The notes under the pieces: generated by a model
What the model was told of the DNA's origin: nothing
Seen by the model: only the letters and a program-made list of their open reading frames with translations
The model's database searches: none
Assembly (NCBI RefSeq): GCF_023053635.1
Contig: NC_086183.1
Location: 32,593,501 to 32,657,500, forward strand
Source: Elgaria multicarinata webbii
Taxonomy: Eukaryota; Chordata; Lepidosauria; Squamata; Anguidae
Direction of reading: 5' to 3'
Length of the DNA stretch: 64,000 nt
Shown: positions 56,477 to 64,000 of the stretch, one piece after another
How positions within the stretch are numbered: the first letter of the stretch is position 1
Layout: the number at the start of each line of letters is the position of its first letter
Position numbers and translations under genes: made by a program

Positions 56477-56604
56477 CAGCCTTCCTCAACCTTGCGCGCT
56501 CCAGATGTGTTGGACTGCATCTCCCAGAATGCCCCAGAGCTGGCTGGGGCATTCTGGGAGTTGCAGTCCAACACATCTGGAGCGCCCCAGGTTGAGGAAG
56601 GCTG
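56477..56604. mobile_element. hAT-type foldback MITE, copy 6, at the SDHAF1 stop codon
   Basis: It runs from 'cagccttcctcaacc' to 'ggttgaggaaggctg' with exact 8-bp duplications CTATAGAA at 56469-56476 and 56605-56612. On the minus strand the duplicated bases TTCTATAG contain the TAG stop of SDHAF1, so the element begins directly after the stop codon. Confidence 0.93.
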
Positions 56605-56859
56605 CTATAGAAGCTCTTCTTCTTTCGTTTTGACGAAGGCTCCCATCTGTTTGGTGTGGACGTCCCGGAGTTGCTCCAGTTGCCTTTCTCCGCGGCGGAC
56701 GAGGTATTCGATCAGCATGACGTCCGTCCGGGGTATCTGGCCGTTCTTCCGGAACTCGGCCCGTATCTGAGGCAGGAAGCCCGGCTTATCCTTGCCGGCC
56801 CTTAAGAAGTTTCGGTACAAGCTGAGCACTTGCTTCTGGAGTTTGCTGTGGCGAGCCAT
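56605..56859 (-). CDS. SDHAF1: Succinate dehydrogenase assembly factor 1 (LYR protein)
   Basis: An 84-residue protein, [20 protein letters not shown], then [27 protein letters not shown] and [14 protein letters not shown]. Residues 14-16 are the Leu-Tyr-Arg tripeptide of LYR proteins. Human SDHAF1 reads [20 protein letters not shown] and IEYLYRRGRRQLQLL at these places. SDHAF1 works in the mitochondrial matrix, where it brings the iron-sulfur transfer machinery to the SDHB subunit of complex II. The protein is shorter than the roughly 115-residue human one, because the Pro/Gly-rich human tail is missing. The MARHS start is chosen over an upstream in-frame ATG by homology. A splice acceptor (TGGTTTCTCAG) at about 56919 implies a 5' UTR intron. 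Confidence 0.95.
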   Translation of the reverse strand: MARHSKLQKQVLSLYRNFLRAGKDKPGFLPQIRAEFRKNGQIPRTDVMLIEYLVRRGERQLEQLRDVHTKQMGAFVKTKEEELL

Positions 56860-57112
56860 GAAGCAAAGTTCTCCTCCCTCCCAGTCAACTAGGAAGGATC
56901 CGTGCAGCACAGCAGGAGCTGAGAAACCAGGAAAACATATGTCAGAATAAAGGCTGGGGGTAAAGTCCAAAGTTTTCACAAGCGAAAGAATCCACAGCCC
57001 AAATAAATCCGTTTTAATTGAATAATCAACTGCGCTTTAGTTGATTAACTGATGGATCGAGCAATTCACAATCTGCAGGTGTTTTTTTTTAAACAAGGAT
57101 ATATATATGCCA

Positions 57113-57640
57113 CTGCAGAGGCCACCATGAGGGAGGAAGCAGCAGCCAGGCACCTCTCCACCGTGCCTGGGTCCAGCTCCAGCTGAGAGCCCCCTCCCTC
57201 CTGCTACCAACTGTCTCTGCAGAGGCCACCATGAGGGAGGAAGCAGCAGCCAGGCACCTCTCCACCGTGCCTGGGTCCAGCTCCAGCTGAGAGCCCCCCT
57301 CCCTCCTGCTACCAACTGTCTCTGCAGAGGCCATCAGTGAGGGAGGAAGCAGCAGCCAGGCACCTCTCCATTGTGCCTGGGTCCAGCTCCAGCTGAGAGC
57401 CCCCTCCCTCCTGCTACCAACTGTCTCTGCAGAGGCCACCATGAGGGAGGAAGCAGCAGCCAGGCATTTCTCCACCGTGCCTGGGTCCAGCTCCAGCTGA
57501 GAGCCCCCTCCCTCCTGCTACCAACTGTCTTTGCAGAGGCCACCAGCGAGGGAGGAAGCAGCAGCCAGGCATTTCTCCACCGTGCCTGGGTCCAGCTCCA
57601 GCTGAGAGCCCCCTCCCTCCTGCTGTCCCCTGTAACTGCT
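57113..57640. repeat. Minisatellite, five units of 104-105 bp
   Basis: The unit start 'gcagaggccac' recurs at 57115, 57219, 57324, 57429 and 57533. Each unit contains 'gaagcagcagccaggca' and 'gggtccagctccagctgaga'. The units are nearly identical. A single related unit occurs at about 60690-60770, in the same place relative to the LINE end that follows both. Confidence 0.95.
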
Positions 57641-57834
57641 GAACTTTCCAACTAAGATTGTAGTGCCTGAATTTGCTTTCCTTTTCCCCCTCCTCCTCCT
57701 CCCTCCCAATCCCCTTTCCTTTTGTGTCATGTCTTTTAGATTGTAAGCCTGTGGGCAGGGACTGTCAAGAAATACTTTTGTAAGCCGCCGTGAGAGCCTT
57801 TTTTGGCTGAATGGCGGCATAAAAAAATACTTAA

Positions 57835-57835
<1 letters not shown>
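57641..57835 (+). repeat. LINE-type 3' end joined to the minisatellite
   Basis: 'taagattgtagtgcctgaat', 'ttagattgtaagcctgtggg' and 'aagccgccgtgagagccttt' are nearly identical to 60780-60960. The pattern is that of a retroposon 3' end with an (AAAT) tail. The family is uncertain. Confidence 0.6.

Positions 57836-57837
<2 letters not shown>

Positions 57838-57875
<38 letters not shown>
57838..57875. repeat. (AT)n microsatellite
   Basis: About nineteen AT dinucleotides follow the LINE tail. Confidence 0.95.
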
Positions 57876-57876
<1 letters not shown>

Positions 57877-58359
57877 TTGTAAATATTTGCTGCTTGGTTA
57901 ATTGGGAGGGGGGACCTTTTTAGTCCATTAAAAGCTTTTAAGTTAACTAATCTAAGCAATAAAGTGATTATGGCTGCAATCCTACAGTCCCTGGGATAGC
58001 GTCATGTGGGCCATAAGATATATCAGCTCTCCCCCTCCAAGGTCAGAGACGGAGCTCCAATCTCAGAGGGGGATATCCAATCATGGGGGGGCAGGGGGAC
58101 GGACAAACCCCTCCATAGAAAGATCTGCAGCTCTTACCTTCCCAACAGCGGGAAAGGTAAAAAGTGGCCTGATTGGGGGCATGATGTGGGCGGAGTCAGG
58201 CAGGGTCTGGATATGTAGTATCCAAAGCTCTCTACAATGCGCTCAAAGTGGGAGAGCTGGTCTAAATGTTTCAGGTTTAAAAAACCCCAAAACAAAACAG
58301 GAAGAAAGGAGCGGCAAGATTTACAGATCAATATTTGGGCCAAAACTACTGCTACTACT

Positions 58360-59340
58360 ACTACTATTATTATTATTATTATTATTATTATTTATTGCAT
58401 TTTTATACCGCCCAATAGCCGAAGCTCCCTGGGCGGTTCACAAAAACTAAAACAATTCAAAGTATAAAACAAACAGTATAAAAACATAATATAAAATACA
58501 CATTAAAATGGATTAAAACATACCATACATGATTAAAACATCTTTAAAACATGCTGAAAACACTCTAAATTTTCACTGGATAGGCCTGCCGGAATAGATC
58601 AGTCTTTATTGCTTTTTTAAATTCTAAAAGACTGTTAAGTTGACGAGTCTCCTCTGGCAGGCCATTCCACAGTCTGGGAGCAGCAAAAGAAAAGGTCCTC
58701 TGGGTAACAGTTGTTAATCTAGTTTTTGCTAGCTGAAGTGGATTCTTCCCAGAGGACCTGAGTGTGCAGGGCGGATTGTACGGGAGAAGGCGATCCCGCA
58801 GGTAGCCTGGACCCAAACCATGTAGGGCTTTAAAGGTGATAACCAACACTTTGTACTTCGCCCGGAAACTAATCGGCAGCCAGTGAAGAGATTTTAAGAC
58901 TGGTGTGATGTGGTCACCCCTAGGTGTACCAGTGACCATCCTGGCTGCCATATTTTGGACTAATTGAAGTTTCCGGACTAGGCACAAAGGTAGCCCTTTG
59001 TAGAGCGCATTGCAGAAGTCGAGCCTCGAAGTTACCAGTGTGTGCACTACTGTCTTTAGATCTTCCGACTCTAGGAAGGGGCACAGCTGGCGTATCAGCC
59101 GAAGCTGATAGTAGGCATCTTGGCCGTCGCATCTATCTGGGCAGTCATTTGGAGCGACGGATCCAGGAGCACCCCCTAGCTGCAAACACAGTCTTTCAGG
59201 GGGAGTGTAACCCCCATCCAGAACTGGTTGACACACTTCCAAACCCAGGTTGTGGCCTTTGACAGCGAGCACCTCCGTCTTGTCTGGATTCAGCTTCAGT
59301 TTGCTTTTCCTCATCCACCCCATTACCGCCTCCAAGCATT
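58360..59340 (-). repeat. L2-type LINE, ORF2 C-terminal part
   Basis: The reverse strand keeps a 256-codon open frame: GWMRKSKLKLNPDKTEVLAV, LVTSRLDFCNALYKGLPLCL, RKLQLVQNMAARMVTG, HITPVLKSLHWLPISFRAKY and a WNGLPEETRQLNS ending. These are the reverse-transcriptase thumb and C-terminal phrases of the L2 clade. The inverted tail with (ATT)n is at 58360-58440. The long open frame suggests a fairly young insertion. It lies in the SDHAF1 5' intron. Confidence 0.92.
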
Positions 59341-59344
59341 CATT

Positions 59345-60400
59345 CGTTTGCTTTCGAGCTAGACTTCCTCATTATTGTTATTTTTTCACCCTCAGTTCCC
59401 CGTCAATAAATGTAGGGGCTGCAGCCCAATCATAGGAGTTTTAGTCGTTCAATCATGCACTTCCCATATGAGATCGTCCCTGAATTCCATCACTAACAAG
59501 AGTAGTTGCCCGGGACACGACAACGGGGTCTTTTCAGTGGTGGCTCCCCCACCCCCGATCATGGAACTCTTCCCAAGGGAGGTTAGGTTGGCCTCTTCTT
59601 TGCTGTCTTTTAGGCAGGCAATAGAGGCCTGTCTGGTTTGCTGATCTTTCCGTGCATTTCCAACTTTCCTCTTGAGGACTCATTTCCTAGCTGCTTTTAT
59701 TTTGACTTCTTTTAATGCTCCCTGGTTTTCACTATGAGATTTTAAATTATTATAAATCATCTGGCGGGCTTTATTAATACATTAATATTTGTATACATTA
59801 GTTAATCCGTTGCTTAAATTTACTTAAAGTTGCATATGGGTAAATACAATATTCCCGAAGTAAGAAGCGTGCATCCTTTGTTTTTAGATGATGTGCACAG
59901 ATCTTGCAGCAGGAGACATTTCCTCCTGCATGTGAGAGACGGTGCTTGCTATGTGCAACTCTTACAAGGGCTTGCATGATTCTTATGATCTATTATTAAT
60001 TTTATGTACCGCCTTATTTGATAAAAAGCCATCAAGGTGGCACTGCAACAATTTAAAACAATAAAAACACAACATGATTTTTTTTTAAAAAATTAAAAAC
60101 TGTAAAACAAAACTACATAATTTAAAAGCCTAAATTAAAAAAAAAGAAGAAGATATGTCTTCACACCCCTTCTAAAAGTTGAGAGAGTGAGGGCCTATCA
60201 CATTCTTAAAAACATTATTAAATGTATGCATATGTGTGTATACACACATACATACACACACACTACTGTCAAATTAGTTCGGGGGTGGGGGCAGGCAACT
60301 TCAGCCAATTGCTTTTAATCGGTTATTTATACTTAAGCAAATATTTCTGAGTCACCTTTCAGCCCAGGAGGGCACCCTAGGCGACTTGAAATTTGGAACA
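59345..60400. other. SDHAF1 5' intron, no gene seen
   Basis: Mostly A/T-rich DNA. A diverged inverted LINE end is likely at about 59990-60150 ('ttatgtaccgccttatttga'). Confidence 0.3.
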
Positions 60401-60580
60401 GCCTCCCCCAATCTGGTGGCCTCTAACTGTGCGGGACTGCAATTTCCATCATGGCCCATGGCTGGGAATGATGGGAATTGCAGTCCCACACATCTGATTC
60501 AGAACCTGAGTAATTGACTAAACTACAACTCCCATAACCCCCCCCACACCTTGGCCACTGGAGGTACACATCTGGAGGGC
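60395..60580. mobile_element. Palindromic MITE relics
   Basis: 'ggactgcaatttccatcatg' and 'atgatgggaattgcagtccc' face each other. A further half-arm follows at 60520-60580. Confidence 0.55.
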
Positions 60581-60679
60581 AGCAGTTTGTGCGAAAACTG
60601 GATTAAACCCTGCAGCCCTGGGAAAACGGGAAGCACAGTGTCCCTGGTCTACCTGACAGGGTCGTCGTGAGGCGATTGG

Positions 60680-60985
60680 AGAGAGGAAGCAGCAGCAGCC
60701 AGGCACCTCTCCATCCTGCCTGGGTCCAGCTCCAGCTGAGTGCCCCCCTCCCTCCTCCTACCAACTGTCACTGCTGAACTTTGCAACTAAGATTGTAGTG
60801 CCTGAATTTGCTTTCCTTTCCCCCCTCCTCCTCCTCCCTCCCAATCCCCTTTCCTTTTGTGTCATGTCTTTTAGATTGTAAGCCTGTGGGCAGGGACTGC
60901 CAAGAAATACTTTTGTAAGCCGCCGTGAGAGCCTTTTTTGGCTGAATGGCGGCATAAAAAATCCTCAAATAAATAAAAAAATTGT
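60680..60985 (+). repeat. Single minisatellite-like unit plus LINE 3' end
   Basis: 'gaagcagcagcagccaggca' and 'gggtccagctccagctgagt' lead directly into 'taagattgtagtgcctgaat'. This appears to be the unexpanded form of the 57113-57835 locus. Confidence 0.65.
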
Positions 60986-61054
60986 AAAAACAGCAGCAAC
61001 CTCTCCAGTAAAGGAGAAGCGAGGCGTCTCTCAAGCAGCCTCTTCCACCACCAC

Positions 61055-61145
61055 GCACAACCATATCTGCGCCCCAGATGTGTTGGACTGCAACTCCCAT
61101 CAACGTCCATGCAGGCTGGGAATGATGGGACTTGCAGGAGGCCGG
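61055..61145. mobile_element. Palindromic MITE relic
   Basis: 'ttggactgcaactcccatca' and 'gggaatgatgggacttgcag' are opposed arms of the hAT foldback group. Confidence 0.5.
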
Positions 61146-61199
61146 CAGCCTCCGTCGTTTCACCCCGAACCTCAGTGAGGCTGGCTGGTCGGGGTCTCC

Positions 61200-61680
61200 A
61201 CACACGCGCCCCGGGGGGAACCCGAGAAGACCCCCACCCCGGGGCCTGGATCCCTGGCAGCTGATGTACGCCCCCGGGAGGGAGGAGCCGGGCAGGGGCT
61301 AGCGGACTCCTCTAGCCACCGGAGGGAGTTGGGCAAAGCCACGCTCACCCGCCTCCAGCAAGAACTCCGCGGCGGCGGCGGCAGAACGTTGAGACCCAGC
61401 CGTAGAACGTTGGGACACTGTCGCAACGTTCTACTCGCGCCGGATTGGCTCGCCCGACGCAAAGGGGCGTTCCCAGGAAGGTCCTGACGACCACGTGGGG
61501 CAGGAGCTTCAGGATCAGAAAGGAGCTTCCCCGCGTCCAACCCCGCCCCGGTTGCGGTCAAGGGAGGCTGTGCATTTGCCCCGCGCTTCCGACCCCGCGC
61601 CCCGACCTCCGGTGTCGAGCAGTGCTGGGGAAGAAAAAGGGCTCGTTTAGGCCGCCGCGCCTTGGCAGCAAGTCGGGTCT
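61200..61680 (-). promoter_or_regulatory. CpG-rich promoter and probable 5' UTR exon of SDHAF1
   Basis: The stretch is dense in CpG. On the minus strand a consensus donor GGCGG|GTGAGC lies at 61349/61348, which would pair with the acceptor at about 56919 before the SDHAF1 start codon. Upstream of it, three AACGTT hexamers lie within 55 bp (61386-61433), two of them as an inverted pair. No TATA box was seen. Assignment to SDHAF1 is by position and strand only. Confidence 0.5.
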
Positions 61681-62169
61681 TGCACAACACCCAGCCTATG
61701 GCAAAAGTGATCCACCACCGGTGCATCTGTGCATGCACAGTCTGGCTTCTTCACTGCCAACGTAGCCAGTCTGGGCTGAGTAAAAACGATGGAATTCGCC
61801 ACCCACAAGATGTACTGACGGCCAAAGGCGATTAGATCAAATTCAGAGAGGATACTGCTACCGAGGGACACTAGTCTGTGGCTGTATGCCAAAGGGGTGC
61901 AGAAACTCAGCGACGGCTGTGTGTGTAAATCCAGTCTAGCCCCAATGCAGCCCTGCAAGGTTCTCCAAATGCCCCCCCCCCCCGTTGTTCGGTGGCTTCC
62001 CAGCTGTTGTGCATTTCCCCCATTCTAAAAGTCTGAAATGCCTCTTCTAGGCCTTAAGTTATTGGCAGTAGGTGCCTTGTCTTCATCATCCCTCCCCCAG
62101 CCCTGCCCAGAGCTTCTCCAAAATGGGATCCGGGCCTTGGGCTCAAAGACATTCAAGACCTGTCCTATA

Positions 62170-62310
62170 CGGTATCAGAGGCAGCATGGGAGGGTGCTGC
62201 TGCACTCACGTCTTCCTTGTGGGCTTTCTGTTGCGGCAATTTGGTTGACCTCCGTGAGAACAGAATGCTTGACTAGACAGGCCTTTGGTCTAATCAGCAG
62301 GGCTATGTTG
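62170..62310 (+). repeat. LINE 3' end, CR1-like
   Basis: 'tcagaggcagcatgggaggg' and 'acctccgtgagaacagaatg' match the copies at 1-235 and 6785-7125, though more diverged. Confidence 0.5.
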
Positions 62311-62450
62311 TGGGCTCTCCCACGCTAGAGGCCTTCAAGAGGCAGCTGGACAACCATCTGTCAGGGATGCTAAGGTGGATTCCTGCATTGAGCAGAGGGT
62401 TGGACTCGATGGCCTCGTAGGCCCCTTCCAACTCTACGATTCCTTCATTA
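62311..62450 (+). repeat. CR1 3' end
   Basis: 'aggccttcaagaggcagctg' and 'ggttggactcgatggcctcg' are the forward CR1 tail, as at 20646. Confidence 0.8.
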
Positions 62451-62639
62451 AAATGATCTTGATAGCAAAGCCTCTGCCCAAAGGCCTGGAGAGCAGCCAC
62501 CATGGTAGGCAAAACTAGGCTAGATAGATCAATGGCCAATGAAAGGCAGCTTTTCTTAAACCAGCCAATTCTCAGGATCACCTGGAATTTAGGATGCGAA
62601 ATAGAAGCTCACACACAAATACTCTTGTCTGGAATGTAT

Positions 62640-63242
62640 TTCCACCCCACCTGCCCCCACAGAATTTAATTTGTAACTATTACATAGCATCAGTTAGCAG
62701 CACAAAAAAATGTCCACAATGAGGGAAAAAATGCACGGCCATAGAAATATTTTACATTTTTTTGTGTTTTGTTTTTAAAAGCCGGAAGGATCTCGTCCCA
62801 ATCTGCTCTGAGGTCCTCCTTTCAACGCATTCTGCTTCTGAAACCAGCAGGCTGTACCGGGGGGGGGGGGGGGGGAAGGGGAGGTATCTTGCTGCCCCCT
62901 CCCCCAGCCCCAGCTCCCCTCCCCCAAAGGATTGCTACTATAATGCAAAGACACTCCAATATCCTCTATGTTATCAAACTGGCACAGAAGGGTGCGTATG
63001 TGAGAAAAATCAAAGGGATGTGGCATCTTCACTGAACAAGACAACCAGGGAAAAGAAAAACCAGCAACACAGGTCGAAGAACACACAGCAGCTTTCGGGT
63101 CTTCTTCTGGCTTGCCCAAGTAACCTCCGGCAGGGAACCAGAATGTAGCAGTGCACCGCAGAAACCGGGACAGTTGCACTAACGGAGACCATTGTGATCT
63201 TCTCCACTTCCTTCAGCCACCCCGCGTCTCTTTCGATCCCCA
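62640..63242 (-). other. Probable TBCB 3' UTR
   Basis: No coding signal was seen. A candidate polyadenylation signal ATTAAA (minus strand) lies near 62665. A poly-G run occurs at 62860-62874. Confidence 0.4.
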
Positions 63243-63360
63243 TCACATTTCATCGTCCAGCCCATAGTCGTCTTCCGGAAAATCCCCCACCGTGACATAC
63301 TGAGGCTTCACGAAGGCTCCATATTTGGGCTGGCACTCAAAGTACTGCTTTCCACTTACG
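63243..63360 (-). CDS. TBCB: TBCB last exon, end of the CAP-Gly domain
   Basis: The exon starts after CTTTTCCTCGACAG and ends at 63243. It encodes [20 protein letters not shown] and [18 protein letters not shown]. Human TBCB ends [20 protein letters not shown] and [16 protein letters not shown]. Tubulin-folding cofactor B acts with cofactor E to handle alpha-tubulin in the cytosol. The C-terminal Asp-Glu-Met fits the DEI/M tail reported to control its binding. The exon completes a codon begun in the preceding exon, which lies past the window end. Confidence 0.95.
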
Positions 63361-63517
63361 CTGTCGAGGAAAAGGAGAACAGAACCAACGCCGTCAAACC
63401 AGAGCTGCCCTTTCCCAGGGAGCGCTTTGAAGAGAGGCCTGACTGGTTGAAGGGCGGTATGAAAACAACGCTGCCTCTTAGGATGAAGTAAGACGTGCAC
63501 AGAACAGTGTGTAGACC

Positions 63518-63651
63518 AGCCTTTCTCAACCTGGGGCGCTCCAGATGTGTTGGACTACAACTCCCAGAATGCCCCAGCCAGCTCTGCTGGCTGGGGCATT
63601 CTGGGAGATGCAGTCCAACACATCTGGAGCGCCCCAGGTTGAGAAAGGCTG
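63518..63651. mobile_element. hAT-type foldback MITE, copy 7
   Basis: It runs from 'cagcctttctcaacctgggg' to its reverse complement, with 'actacaactcccagaatgc' in the left arm. Flanks share gtagac, suggesting a worn duplication. It lies in the last TBCB intron. Confidence 0.85.
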
Positions 63652-63659
63652 GTAGACTG

Positions 63660-64000
63660 TGGGGTGGTTTTTAATAAAGAAAACAAGAGTTCTGCATCCA
63701 GACAACCTGTACTCTGTGCCCTCTACAAATTACAGGAGTTTCCATGTTTTGCATAACGTTCTGCTTTGCATCGGTTATTTTTCCTTTTTATGATTTTGCA
63801 TAAAGAAAACTTATCCTTGTTTTGCTTTGCAATTAGGAAGACGCGAAGAACTGGAAATAGTATTCAGCTGCCTCTCTAGATCTCAGCACAAAATAACTCT
63901 TCAAGAATATCTATACGATACTAAGGGCTAGAAACTTGCTTTGCTTTTTCAAATAAATGTTGATATTCTCAGGAAGCTGAATTCTGAAAATGCCACATTC
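63660..64000. other. TBCB intron, no exon seen
   Basis: A/T-rich DNA. The penultimate TBCB exon, which should encode the CAP-Gly GKNDG region, is not in this stretch. Confidence 0.4.

Noticed and set aside
57113-57640. CRISPR-like array
   Set aside because: Units are long, contiguous and without unique spacers, and the genome is a vertebrate's.
57371-57655. Open frames on both strands over the minisatellite
   Set aside because: Unit lengths alternate between 104 and 105 bp, so no frame is preserved by selection. The frames are repeat artefacts.
58565-59335. Reverse-strand 256-codon frame as a host gene
   Set aside because: It is an L2-clade LINE ORF2 C-terminus, truncated at its 5' end.
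1-64000. Endogenous retrovirus or Polinton with coding parts
   Set aside because: No gag, pol, env, integrase or capsid-like frame was seen. Only two weak solitary LTR suggestions remain.

Overview
The window looks like gene-bearing nuclear DNA from a squamate reptile, most likely a lizard. The host genes are vertebrate multi-exon genes. The repeats are those expected in squamates: a tRNA-derived Sauria-type SINE with a BovB-like tail, MIR-type SINEs whose 3' tail matches co-resident L2 LINEs, CR1 LINEs and many short palindromic hAT-type elements. No virus genes, CRISPR arrays or bacterial features were seen. The species cannot be named from sequence alone.

Layout. 1-10.7 kb: the last four coding exons (+) of a bHLH-PAS gene, called NPAS1. 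14.8-21.6 kb: TMEM160 complete in three exons (-), with a GC-rich promoter. 23.8-52 kb: three genes of the KAP P-loop NTPase / NKPD1 family, here called A (+, 23.8-27.1 kb), B (-, 32.0-38.7 kb) and C (-, 44.5-51.9 kb). Splice phases let all three be assembled as intact reading frames of 616, 589 and 748 residues. 56.6 kb: SDHAF1 (-), one short coding exon with a probable non-coding first exon in the CpG-rich promoter near 61.4 kb. 63.2 kb: the last exon of TBCB (-). Introns and intergenic DNA are packed with LINE 3' ends, SINEs, hAT foldbacks and microsatellites.

The NKPD1-like cluster is the most interesting part. The KAP hallmark (membrane helices inserted in a P-loop NTPase fold) is kept, but the Walker A motif is eroded in all three and the Walker B region has lost its first acidic residue, so they look like pseudo-ATPases at the membrane. 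A and B are convergent paralogs that share a 164-nt stretch with no differences inside otherwise diverged coding sequence, a strong sign of gene conversion. Only C carries a C-terminal SAM-like exon resembling the one in KIDINS220.

Human counterparts of all the host genes lie on chromosome 19q but not side by side, so the window records a rearranged version of that block. The genes share no obvious pathway: NPAS1 is a neuronal transcription factor, TMEM160 and SDHAF1 are mitochondrial, TBCB handles tubulin folding, and the NKPD1 family is poorly understood.
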